NCBI GenBank assembly: GCA_016715465.1
Contig: JADKAA010000029.1
Location: 2,108,001 to 2,172,000 of the forward strand
Direction: 5' to 3'
Length of the DNA: 64,000 nt
Source: Saprospiraceae bacterium
Lineage (GTDB): Bacteria; Bacteroidota; Bacteroidia; Chitinophagales; Saprospiraceae
Positions 34,501 through 47,600 of the stretch are shown piece after piece (within the stretch, counting starts at the first letter, position 1; each line of letters starts with the position of its first letter). The position numbers and the translations under genes were made by a program. Under the pieces are notes generated by a model that was given only the letters and a program-made list of their open reading frames with translations, was not told where the DNA came from and ran no database searches.

Positions 34501-37500
34501 GCAACTAAACTGTCGCTTGACTGCCAAGTGCCGCCAGTAGTTGGAGAGAGTGTCGTATTAGTGCCTTCACAAATGGTTAATGGTCCGGAGATGGAAATAG
34601 TAGGTTTAGCCATTACATATACTACGATACTAGAGTCTGAAAAACATCCGGTACTATCCTGATTGTATTTAAATGTAACAGAACCTTCTGCCAGACCTGT
34701 TACAAGTCCAAAGCTGTCAATAGATGCTATGGCAGGATTATTACTTGTCCAAATACCTCCGCCAGAAGGGCTAAATCCTGTATTGGTGCCAATGCATATT
34801 GATGCGGGTCCGGTAAGGACAATACCGGGACTGCTATTGACTAGGATTGTATCTGTTGGCTCTGAGTTACAGAGGGTATTGGCATCTTTAAAAGTAAAAA
34901 CAACCTTGCCACCCGATATGCCTGTAACTTCACCTGAAACATCAACTGAAGCGACTGAGGGGTCACTGCTTGTCCATATACCTCCGAAAGCTGGAAATAG
35001 ATTTGTGGTTCCTTGAATACATAGAGAATCCGTTCCAGTGATTGAAACAACAGGGAGATCATTTATGGTAAAGTCTGCAGAAATATCAGAACTACAGCCT
35101 GTATTGGCATCAGTAAAAGCAAAATTTGTGGTTCCCTGCAAATTTCCAGTGATTGTTCCTGTATTGTCAATTGATGCAATGGAAGGATCATTACTTAACC
35201 AGGTTCCTCCGGCAGAAGGAGTAAGTGAACTTGTCTCACCTGCGCACAGCACCGTTAATCCATCTACTTGAATGACTGGTTTTGGATTTATCTGAATGAT
35301 TGTTGACTCATCCGAGTGACACAATGTTAAACCATGGGTGAACACAAATGAAGCTAACCCGGCAGAGAGTCCAGTTACAATGCCATCATTAGATATTGAG
35401 GCAACAGCAGGGTTGCTGCTTACCCATGTTCCACTGGTTGCAGGTAGAAAAGATGTTGTATTGCCAATACAAATATCTGTAGGTCCTGTAAGTAAAATCG
35501 CAGGTTTTTCCTGAATGGTCATTAAAGCAGTAGGAACCGACAAACAGCCGGTTGAATTTTGCGTAAACGTAAAAGTCGAAGTACCAGGAGACAATGCTGT
35601 TACGAGCCCTTCGTTTGTGACACTGGCAACTGCAGGATTACTGCTGGTCCAGGTTCCTTCTGAATCTGGTGCTAATGTTGATGTTCCCCCCAAACAAATC
35701 AAATCAGGACCGGAAATTGTGCTTATCGGCCTGGCATTAATGGTTACTGGAAGTGTAGAATTTGATGAACACCCTGTTGAAAACTGATAAAAAGTAAAGG
35801 TTGTCGAACCACCACTCAGGCCTGTTACCAAACCGGCATTTGTTACAGAAGCAACCAATGGATCGTTGGATAACCATATACCACCATTACTGGGTGATAT
35901 TGTCGTCGTTGAGCCTTCACAAATAGTAGATGATCCACTGATGTTAACCAAAGGTTTTGGATTGACACTTATTGAACCAGAAGGAGGAGAAATACAACCC
36001 GTCAGTGATTGCGTAAATACAAATGTTGCGGAACCCGAAGATATGCCGGTGACAATACCGGCATTGGTTACATGCGCTACTGTAGCATTACTGGAAATCC
36101 AAATCCCCCCGGTAGATGGGCTTAAAGTAGTGGTAGTACCAACACAGATCGAAGTACCCCCTGTGACACTTGCTACAGGTAGGGCATTTACGGTGATTAG
36201 GCCGGTTGGGAGCGAAACACAGCCATTGGAATTAAGGGTAAATGTAAACACAGCAGTACCCGGGGTAATACCTTTAACCTTCCCATCATCTGTCACAGTA
36301 GCTATGGCTGAATTACTGCTTTCCCACGTGCCTCCATTGGTTGGTGAAATAGTTGTTGAATCTCCCAAACAAACAGAGGTTGGGCCAGTAATACTTACCA
36401 ATGGTCTTGCATTTATTATGACACTGTTTGTAGCATTTGACGTACAGCCAGTGGATGATTGTGTAAATGTAAAAGTAGTGGAACCACTGGCTACACCGGT
36501 GGCAATTCCATCATTTGTAACACTTGCAATTGCAGGACTATTGCTTGTCCAGGTTCCACCAGTGGACGGGGACAAGGAGGTGGTGGCACCCACACATATA
36601 CTAGCACTTCCCATTATACTGACTATAGGCCTGGCATTGACTGTTATAGAAGAAGAAGCATCACTTTGACAACCCGTAATAGATGAGGTAAAAGTAAAGA
36701 ATGATGTGCCAGCCGATAACCCTGAAACAAGACCTGAATTATCTATGATTGCTGCAACTGGATTACTGCTTGTCCAGGTTCCACCTGAAGATGGGCTCAT
36801 GGTAGTAGTGCTTCCAACGCAAATGGCTGAAGGTCCTGTAAAACTTATGGAAGGTTTTGGATTGATGGTTACAGCCGATGTGGGGTTACTGGAACAACCT
36901 GATGCTGAATTGGTAAAAACAAAGGTGGCTGTCCCGGCCGAAATACCCGTTACTAAGCCATTTGTAGCAACCGAAGCAATGGCAGGAAGTTCACTTACCC
37001 ACGTTCCACCGGAATTTGGTGATAATGTTGTAGTGCTGTTTAAACAAATAGAGTCTGATCCTGTAATACTTACTGTAGGTCTTGGCATCACTGTAATAGG
37101 TACGGTTGAATTACTCTTACATCCAGTGGTAGCATCAATAAAATAAAAAGTGGCTGTTCCGTCTGAAACAGCAGTAACAAGTCCAGAATTATTAACAGTT
37201 GCCACAGAAGGATTGCTGCTTGTCCATGTACCGCCAGCATTTGGAGATAATGTAGTGGTAGAACCAATACATATTGAAGAACTTCCTGTAAGATTAACAA
37301 CAGGTGAGTTGATGACTGTGATTGATGATGTGGGTTCACTTTGACAGGTCGTTGCAGAATTCGTAAACGTAAAGTTAGCATTGCCTGCCGCTTTACCTGT
37401 TACAACGCCTTCATTGGTGACCGTTGCTACAGCAGAGTTGCTACTTGTCCATGTACCACCGGTTGCAGGAGACAGGGTTGTGACAGAATCTTTACAGATA

Positions 37501-40500
37501 AGATTTGATCCACTTATGCTTGCAGTTGGTCTGGGATCTACGCGAACAGCTTTCGTACCTGTTCCTCCACAGTTGTTAATATCATGTACAACCGCTGTAT
37601 AAATTGTATTGGTAGCAGGCGTAACCGAAATAGAGGAACCTATCTGACCATTGCTCCATTCGACAATGGCAGCCACCGGTTCTCCTTCATAAATAATTTC
37701 AAGTCTTGGTCTGCTAGTAACTGTCGTATATTCACTACTTGCAAAATATTTTTGGTTTATTGTCCCTTCTGTTACCCTTTTGAGCATTAACCCATTATTG
37801 GTATAGGTACCATTGACCCAAGCCTTAACCAGATTGGTAACGTCCCACTCATAAACTGCATTGCTCGAAACAGTGGTTACTGATTCTGCAGTAGCATTAT
37901 AATCACCTCCGGAAGTTGTCCAGTTGACCGTCGAAGTTCGTTTGTTCCAGGTTGGGGTTCTGTAGCTGCTTCCTGAGCAACTTCCTGTGTTTTCTGTCCA
38001 TGAGTTGGTTACCCGATGGACCCCTATTGACGTTGCAGAAGTATTGGAACCACCTGTTTTTGTCATAACTAATTTCGCCGAAACGATATTTGTGGTACTG
38101 GCAATAGTACTCAGGTTGAACTTTATCAATGACCTTGCCCGGCTAGAAGAAGATAAGCCAGTGTATAATCTGTTGCAACTTCCATAATTTGTGTTCGAAC
38201 TAGCCTGTGAAAGATAGGTATCCTCCGTTGCAATGACCGTAGCTTCAATATTTGTGATGTGTTGTGAGGTAAGCAATGCAGTACCTCCGGCACATACCGA
38301 ATCAATGCCAATAATGGTTACTTCAATCTCGCAACAAGGTCCCTCTGAAACTGTTTCAGTAGTAGAACCAATCTTTGATGGACTAGACTCAATACCCGTT
38401 ACGGCAATTGCCCCAAATCCTGCGGAACCCAAGGCAGATAATTTTACATCAACTTCATACCAAACATCATAGATCCATCCTGGATAGGTGACATTTTGCG
38501 TATAATTGGAAGTAGTTGACGGAGAATTGGTTGTAAGAACATAGCCGTAATCATTCAAGTTTACATCCAATGAAGTCCTTACTGAGACAACATCACTGGC
38601 ATTGCCAACCAGCATGGAACCATCACCCCCTGAAACTCCCAGTGTTGTATATCCGGACGTGACCAATCCCGAAGCACTGAGATAGTCTAATTTAAATTCA
38701 ATCTTATTTACATCGTTGGTATCATATAATGCAATCTTCACGTTGTCGCCATTTAACAAATTCGAGAAAGTGTGACCACTAGGCCAACCAATTGCGTTTG
38801 TACCATAGGTATTGTCTGTAAAGTTTTTGGACATGGTTACCCTTACCTTTACAATGTCATCTGCGGCTGTTTCACCATAAATAATTGACCAGCTGGCTTT
38901 GGCTGAAACGTCATTCGTACCATTAAAACAAAGCTGACCTACACAGGGTTTCACAGACATTGATTTCGATAGTACTTTTGTACAACCCTCGCTGTTTGTC
39001 ACTGTTACGGTAAACGTGGTATTTCCAGGATTCACCAAGATTGAGTTTGTGGTTTCGCCGGTACTCCATACATAAGTATATCCACCATCAATTATCCCTA
39101 TTTCTTCATCTTCTGGATTTTCTGCACAAAAAATAGAGACACCAAACATTTGTGGTTCAAATAAATTACAACAGGTAATAGAAGCTACACTTTCTGTTGT
39201 ATTTCCCGTTTTTGATGGACTGGCATGTGTCCCGGAAACTACAACATTTCCAAAACCTCCTGAACCAAGGGCCGATAACTTCACCTCCACTTCATACCAT
39301 ACGTCATAGATCCAGTTTGGATAACTTGGATCTATGTCATATTCAGAATCGGTAAGAGGAGAGTTGGTTGTAAGTACATAGTTAAACTGATTTAAATTGA
39401 CATCCATGGATGTTATGGCACTTACCACATCAGTGACACTTCCCAAAATCATCACTCCATCTCCACCACTTACGCCTAATGATTTGTATCCCGATGGAGC
39501 CGAGGCACTGCCAGATAAATAGTCAATTTTAAATTCCATTTTTTTAACATTGCCACCATCATACAAAGCCAGCGTAATGTTGTCTGATCCGGTCAGATCA
39601 GCAAAAGTGTGAGCTCCGGGCCAACCGATCGAATTGGTGCCATAGGTATTGTCAACATAGTTTTTCGATAACGTCGTTCTTATGCGAAGCGTGTTGTTCA
39701 CAGGGTCTGTTGCATAAGTAATGGCATAATCACTGGTAACATAAACACTGTTGCTGCTGATGAAACAGGATGTACCCGAACAGGCAGCCTCACTTACGGT
39801 CTTTGAGGCAGTAGAAACACATCCTATGGAAGTAGTCACCGTCACCGTATAAGTTGAACTGGAACCAGGCGTTACCGTAATACTTTCTGTTGTTTCTCCT
39901 GAACTCCATAAATATGAACCTCCGGCACCAGCGCTACTTGCGGTTAAAAATACACTTCCACCAGGACATACATTAGCATTACCTGAAATTGTCGCACCTA
40001 TTGGTGTTACTGTTTTAGAAATTATATTGGAATACACATAATTGTTGCACCCTCTTCTTCTGGCCTTGCGTCTGAATTGCGTGTTGGTGGTTATGACTCC
40101 AGGATTATAAGTGGTGGCAGAGGCACCGGAAATCTCCTGCCATGTTGAGCCGTTATTGGTGCTTTGATCCCAACGGTACTCCAAAGTACCACTACCGCCG
40201 GATGCACTGGATACATTTACTGTTGATGCTGCATCGTATCCGCAAACACCACTCTCATCCCCCGTAATTGAACCTGCCGAGGTAAGATTTGTGCAACAAT
40301 TTGGAACACTTGCATTAAAAGGATAATAATAAATGTTTCCGGATCCAATGGAAAGTGTCTTGGCAATAATACCCCCATATATGGTTCCTGTCCCTGATTT
40401 TGTTATATTAAAATTTGGAGCAAATATAGTCCCATATAAGGTATTTGTACCCAAAACAGATATCGTATATGTGGTGCCCCCAGAATAGTTCCACATGATG

Positions 40501-41351
40501 TAGGGACTGTTTGCGCTTGAGATTCCTGAAAATGTCGGTGTATTCCAAGTATAGTTTCCTGTTGGCACTAAGGTAATAACCAATGTTTTGGTAGAACTGG
40601 GAATCCCTGATCCTTGAAAAACAAAGCCGGTTATATTTGAGAGCGATGCAGTTGTTAGTTTTAAATGGTTTACTCCTGTTACCAGTGAATTAATATAGAC
40701 AACCTGAGGAGATCCAACTGTATTTCCCGAAATATTTACTCCTGAGCTGGTTTGCAATTGAACGTTTCCGGTACAGTTGGACAAACCAAAAGAATTATTT
40801 TTATAGTTATCAAATAACGTAATCAAATCAAAAGGTGATGTTTGAAATACAGCCGGACTTGGGGTCTGATCAATAGATCCTTCAACTTTTATCGCACTGA
40901 AATAATTACTGGTTGATGGAAAAACAAAGGTAGGACTGTTGGTTCCATTGTCTGAAGAAGAAGAACCTGTACTGTTACCAATATGTATATACTTGCTATT
41001 CATTACACGAAGTCTTCCGGCAGTCCATGTGACGCTGCCATTGACAAGCAAACCTGTGGTAGTAGAACCATCCCCAGGAAAAACATAAGTACCGTTATTA
41101 TCTTTATTTACTTCTCCCGCAGTTCCTGTACTGTTGTTAAGTACCAGGTTGCCTCCCACAGCCAAAGGCCCTCTTATATAGTGACCCCCACTCGAAGTCA
41201 AGTTGCCTTCCGTTAAAATAAGAAAGCCTTGATTCCCCGATATAGGGTTTTGGGCATGTATAAACCCAGAAATCATAAAAATGCATCCCACAGCAACACA
41301 TCGGTGCCACGAGCATTTTTTAGATTGTGCCTTTATCATGTCATATGTCAT
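25585..41351 (-). CDS. Giant surface protein B: choice-of-anchor-A-like, twin 190-aa modules, DNRLRE-like and about 41 BIG2-like Ig repeats (frameshifted in this sequence)
   Basis: Largest gene in the window, about 5255 aa after repair. I start at the ATG at 41351; TTG codons just upstream are unlikely starts. A signal peptide ends FIHAQ. Domains (approximate residues): choice-of-anchor-A-like 33-357, closely similar to A; PKD-like; two copies of a 190-residue module at 527-723 and 805-1005 (FTDNTYGTNAIGWP, TTLGVSGGDGSMLVG, YPGWIYDVWYEVDVKLSALG); a DNRLRE-type domain at 1040-1223 (TEDTYLSQASSNTNYGSC, SLIKFNLS, YEWDVTNLVKAWVNG); about 41 BIG2-like repeats at 1268-4650, interrupted by two PKD-like pairs; Big_9/cadherin-like domains; and the C-terminal module shared with A and C. 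The frame breaks at the AAAA at 28274-28277: adding one base restores RPTAGFLGPSVICEG, which aligns with other repeats without a gap. Unrepaired pieces are 28188-41351 and 25585-28275. Function is inferred as a long adhesive stalk. Confidence 0.85.
27400..37545 (-). repeat. Array of about 41 BIG2-like Ig repeats in protein B
   Basis: Repeats of about 75 aa (225 bp) with the consensus ICxGxTTxLSP, GGTWxSSNPxIASV, GxVTGxSxGxATFxFT and TGCxS. I counted 41, plus two double PKD-like cassettes at about 30090-30545 and 31650-32130. The plus strand over this array carries many long open frames that repeat the same period; these are shadows. Confidence 0.85.
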
Positions 41352-41684
41352 CCTCAACAAATTCTTGCCATCAAAGTAGAGCCTTACAAATATTAGTTTA
41401 ATTAACCCAGTCGGTGTATCAAAAAAAATTTAAATTTTGATCAAAAGGGTAAAAATTAAATGGTATAACGTTTCATAACCCTTACTGCCTGAAAGTCTGG
41501 TTGTGGTTTTAAAATAACCTTTTGCCCTCAAAAGTCAAAAATGCCATGTTAATATTATTTAAACATTCTATATTCTAACTTTCAAATCAAATTCAGTCCC
41601 TACACTTACATTTCAACTATTAGATTCTTCACAAAAAGAATGGCTTGTAAACCATAAGACAGTTTAAAAGGAGTTTTCCCCTAT
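41352..41684. other. Intergenic region between giant genes D and B
   Basis: A 333-bp AT-rich gap. Just past the stop of D, at 41669-41682, the minus strand reads AGGGG AAAA CTCCT followed by TTTTAAA: a 5-bp stem (one G-T pair), a tetraloop and a short U-run, a weak candidate terminator. No exact TAnnTTTG box was found for gene B; TAATATTTG and CTACTTTG are near-misses with wrong spacing. Confidence 0.4.
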
Positions 41685-44600
41685 TTACTTCCTTATAACA
41701 GTAATATCACCGGAAATTTTTTCTTTAAATTCTTGTTCATCTTCATCCAATGCCGTATAGTTGAAAATAAAAGTATAAACTCCCTGCTCAACATATTCAC
41801 CATTAAATTTCCCTTCCCAGGGTTCAAGGCCATTATCCGAATCGTACATTTTATTGCCCCACCTGTCGTAAACCCTAAGTTTAGATGAAATTACACAACC
41901 ATCATCAACGAGCTTAAATTGGCTGTTTACCGATCCATAGTCAGCTATAATGATGTTTGGATAGGTAATTTTACAACAGAATGTTTTTATGGAAATCTCA
42001 TCGCTGTTCCTGCAACCAAATTCATCTGTAACTGTTACACTGTAACTTCCTTTGTCGCTCACTACGATGGAAGATTCAGTGCTACCGTCGCTCCATAGAA
42101 ATTCATCAAACGAGCCAACTTCGAGTGTTATAAGGCCATCTTTATTACAATAAGTAGTATCATTTCCCAAAAAGACGAAAGGCCTTTCCAGTACAGTCAG
42201 TTTCACTGTCGCCGGCAAAGATTCCTCACAACCCTCTATGCGCTGTCTCACCTGTATATCGTACACCCCGGCGCTTTGTGGGGTGAACAAAGCTGCCCTT
42301 CCATTTGAATTTATTATAGTCATACCATTTTCTAAAACCGACCAACTATATGCCACTCCATCCATTTCATTTTCAATGATGACCATAATGGTGTCACCAA
42401 TACACGCCGGATCAGGATCAAGGGTGATGTCGATGCTGTCGAGATGATTGGACACCACATTGATTATCCAAACATTGCTGGTGTCTTGACAGATATTACC
42501 ATTATTTATTGAATATATTCTTCTGAAATAGTGTTTACCAACGCCTAATTTACCTGCTGAGAAATCTTTGTCGTTTGATCCACCAGATACATTGTCGAAA
42601 TCTATGTCAGATTTACCATACTGCCATGCAAAGGTTCCACCTGCCGGCGAAGGCTGACTTCCATTGATGGCAACCTCTGGGCTTTCGTCACAAAATACGA
42701 CAGGATCATTGCTGTTTATGAGGTTGTCTGATATCTGACAGGAACAATCCTTGGTGCCCACTGCCATAGAAGTAACATCACTTACACAACCATTTACAAT
42801 AACCATAACTGAATAAACGCCGGCCATTTGGTCCGTCATATTGTTCAATACCGGATTCTGCTGGTTTGATTGAAAGCCCAATGGACCTGACCATGCATAC
42901 GTAGCTCCCTGAACTGATGAAGTTTGAAGTATAAGTTCTTTATCCAAACATACTGGACCATTTGATTGAATATCTGGAGCTTGCGGTTTGGCAACAACCT
43001 CGACCTCTATCAAAGCCGGTGGACTGCTACACCCATTTCTGGTCAAAACAGCCTCATACCAGCCTGCATGGCTGCTGTTGATAGATTTAATACTTATGGT
43101 ACCTTTATCTGAGGTAAACCCATTTGGCCCTTTCCAGGCCAGGTTATCGCCTGGATTGGTGAGGGTGGATAGGATGATTTCGCTTCCTTCACATGCCGGA
43201 GAATTGCTATTTAACTTAGGTAAATCGGGTATTTCATTGATGGTTATAAGGGTATTGGCGGCACTGCTTGCACAACCATTTACCGAAACAACCAATGCAT
43301 AATTTCCACTATTGCCCAATATAACATTGTTGATGACCAATTCACGCTGATTGGATATGAAACCATCTGGTCCAGACCATACATAAGTTGCATTGGCTAC
43401 CAATGAAGGAGTTACAGATACGTTTTGTCCTTCACACGCCGAAATATCGGGGTCGAGCTGCGGAGTTGCAGGTAGTGATTTGATTTCTATTTGTTGACTT
43501 GCTTGCTTGGCTGTACACCCCGGAACCATAACTGTGAGGGTATAAGTACCACTTGCATTGACATCAGCCTGGGTAATCACCGGGTTTTGCTGGTTGGAAA
43601 TAAAGCCATTTGGACCAGTCCATTGATAAGATGCTCCAGGTATGACAGATGCGGTAAGGTAGACATCCTGTCCTTCACACAAAGTGCCGGAAACATCGAT
43701 GGCCACATTGATGTCATTTGGAAGTACATTTATTTCTATTTCTTCCGTGGTATCTATACAAATAGGCGCCACCGTCGTAGTGTAAATTCTTCTGAATCCA
43801 TGTTGACCCACTCCCAATGATAATGCCTGATAGTCTTCCCTATCGGAAATACCTGATGCAAAGGTAAAACTGCCTCCGTCCAAACGATAAATCCATTGGT
43901 AAATTCCACCTGCCGGAGTAGCCGGATCTCCATCAAATACTATATTCTCGGCCTTCTCGCAGAAGTCGGTTTGAGAGGGTGATAACAGTGAATTACCTGC
44001 AATATTGCAGGCACAGTTTTCGGTTGCTACATTTATACTTACCGGAACTCCGTCACAACCGTCCAAGGTCACCTGGAGAAAATAACTACCAGCATGAGTT
44101 GCACCGACATTGGCAATCACAGGATTGCGATCAGTAGATGTAAAGTTATCCGGACCCGTCCACAGATAGGTTGCCCCTGAGATTTGATCGACACTTAACT
44201 GTATATCATCCCCAAAACAAACAGGGCCGTTTGAGCGTAGATTGGTCGCAACTGGCACTGTTTTTATACCAACCGTGGTAATTGCAACATCGGATTCACA
44301 GCCATCCTTAATTACTTTTAATGTGTATTGGCCAGCCGCACCTGATGAAAAATTGGTTATGGTTGGATTTTGAATGCTTGAACCAAATCCTGCCGGACCA
44401 TTCCAAACATAGGAAGCATCATCGATGAAATCAGTGGTTAAGGTTACATCTTCGCCAGGGCATACAGGTCCATTATTATCAATAATGGGTGAGCCTGGTT
44501 TCTCGTATATCTTTATTTCTATGACATTGCTCAATTCTTCACAAATCACACCACTGGTGGTTGTATAATTTCTGCGGAAATAATGAATTCCCGGAGACAA

Positions 44601-47600
44601 CAACCCTGTAGTATAATCTTTATTTCCATTTGATCCAGATACGGGTAGAAACAAAACTCCGTCTGCACTATATTCCCAGCGATAAGTTCCTCCGGAAGGT
44701 GTTGCGTCCTCACCATTAATTAATATACTACCTGTTGTACCACAATACTTGACATTTGCCGGTAGAGGAAGTTCGTTTTTATCAATCAGGCAATTACAAT
44801 TTTCAACCTTAACTGTGTATTGTGCCACATCACTTTCACAACCATCCACAATTATACGAAGCGTATAAGTACCGTTCATGGCTTGCGTCGCATTTATGAG
44901 CTGTGGATTTTGCAAATCTGAAGTAAACAGCGAAGGGCCCGTCCATTCATAAATGGCATTAGGTACAAAGGCTGTAAATAGATCAATAAGATCTCCCTCG
45001 CATACAGGGCTGACACTTGATATTTGAGGTAAAGCGGGTTTTGAAAGAATCTTTGCAATTATTGTAAATGGATCGCTGTCACAGCCATTCAAGGATACCA
45101 CAAGTTGATAGTTCCCGTCATTGCCAGCAATTGCATCAGAGATTTTGGGCTCCTGTATTGTTGAAATAAAAGAAAGCGGGCCTGTCCAATTGTAGGCAGC
45201 TCCAGGTATTTCATCGGTGCTCAGTTGAAGCTCATCTCCTTCGCATACTGGACTATTGCTGCCGGCTGAAATCACTACAGGCTTTTGAACTACATCAACT
45301 AAGATAGATGATGGCACACTTTGACAACCATTTGAGGATATCACCAATTGGTATGTTCCCTTATTGGCAGTCGTAGCACCGTTGATCACAGGGTTTTGCG
45401 AAGTGCTAATTATTTGACCCAATTCATTTCGCCACTCATAACTTGCACCTGAAATTAAATCAGTGAATAATTTTAAGTCACTTCCTTCGCATATAGGACT
45501 ATTGCTGGAAACATTTCCAACAACCGGGATTTCTTTCACTGTGATCAATACCTGATTGCTTTGCTCCTCACATATGATTCCTGAGGTAGTAACATATTTT
45601 CTTCTTAAATAGTGAGTTCCCGAGTTAAACTTCGGAGTGGTATAATGCTGACCATCGTTGATGCCTGGTGCAGGTGCATAAATTCCTCCATCGGTACTAT
45701 ATTCCCACAAATAAATTCCACCTGCCGGTAATGCTGCTTGGCCGGTAATAGTAATCTCTTCACTTTCAACACAGAAATTATCTATAGAAGGTAAATCAAT
45801 GTCGTTTCCGGTAATGGGACATGCACAGTCTTCCACAATAATGTCAATTTGAGCTGGTTCACTTTCGCAACCATCTACCTCCACAACCAGAATATATTTT
45901 CCTGCATTGATAAGGTCTGCATTTTGAATTACCGGATCTTGTGAGTTGGAAGTGAAGCTTGCAGGGCCTGTCCAGTCATAGCTTGCATTTAAAATATCAT
46001 CTCCATTTAGTTGAATATCATCTCCAATACATACCGGGCTGTTACCAGAAATTAGAGGAACTTCTGGCTTATCTTTTACCACCACCATATATTGACTGAC
46101 TTCGCTTTCGCAACCATTGAATGTGGCTATAAGGTTATATGATCCCGCATGTATCGAAGTCACATTGCCAATAATAAATGACGAATTGTTGTCAATAAAT
46201 GAAGCCGGGCCTGTCCACTTATAAGTGGTATTTGGAATCGAAGGGGTACTTATACTTAAATCTTCACCCTGGCATAAAGGACTATTGCCTGCAATAATTG
46301 GTGCTGAAGCTTTTTTGGTAACAGCAATATTGATCGATGAAGACTCACCAATACATCCATCCACTTCAATCGCTAAGATGTACTGTCCCTGATGGCTTAT
46401 ACCCGCAGTTAAAATAACAGGATCGGCCAGATTTGAGTTAAATGTATTTGGACCAGACCAATGATAAATTGCACCGGCTACCGGTTGTGCATTCAGGATA
46501 ATATCCTGTCCTTCACATACAGGGGAATTTGAGGACAATATAGGTTGTCCAGGTTTTGTTTTAACAACAACTGACGTGGAAGACTGATCGCTTACGCAGC
46601 CATTGACGGTAACCTGTACCATATAAATCCCGGTCTTTGCGGCAGTAACCCCATAAATAATGGGATTCTGAATGATAGATGCAAATCCATCAGGACCATT
46701 CCATGCATACTGTGCCCCGGCTACAAGAGTTCCGCTAAGTTGAAGATCTGAACCTTCGCAAATGGGACCATTATTTGAGGCAAAAACAGGGGCGGGTTTA
46801 TTCTTTATTTCGATTACAACTACATTACTCTGCTCTTCACAAATGATTCCGGTAGTTGTAAAATAAATTCTTTTAAAATAATAATTACCTGCTACATCCA
46901 GGTTGCCAATGATATAATCCTTTTCATCATTTACTCCAGGCGCAGGGACATATATGTTGCCATCTGTGCTAAGCTCCCAACGATAATTTCCTCCAGCAGG
47001 AGAAGCTATTTCTCCTGAAATAGTTAAATTACCACTTGCTCCGCAGAAACTTGACAGTGAAGGAATAATCAGATTGTTATTGTCAATTGGACAATCGCAA
47101 TCCTCCACCCTTACATCGAGGCTTGTAACCTCACTTTCACAACCATCCACCGTAACTTTTAGGGTATAAATGCCTGATTGATTTGCCTGGGCACTCGTTA
47201 TAACCGGATTTTGTAGTATAGATGAATAGGAAAGTGGTCCTTGCCAAAAATAGATGGCACCCTGAACAAAGTCGGTACTGAGAGCTACCTCCAGACCCGT
47301 ACATACAGGACTGTTGGAATGCGCCAATGGTTTTGCCGGGCTTTGTTTTACATTTACAGAAGTGGATGCCACCTCACTTTCACAGCCATTTACTACTACT
47401 TTTAATTCATACAATCCACCATGGTCAACTTGTACATTGTCAATGTTGGGATCCTTGTCGAAGCTTGAAAATCCGAGTGGGCCTGTCCACATATAGGTAC
47501 CACCTTGTACCCAATCTGTTCCCAATGATAGATTGTCACCTGAACAAAGTGGACTATTGCTTGTGATTGCCGGTTTTACAGGCTTTCCATACACCAATAC

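Noticed and set aside
27400..37545. CRISPR-like regular repeats
   Set aside because: The period is about 225 bp, repeats are degenerate at DNA level and encode an Ig fold; there are no short identical repeats with spacers and no cas genes.
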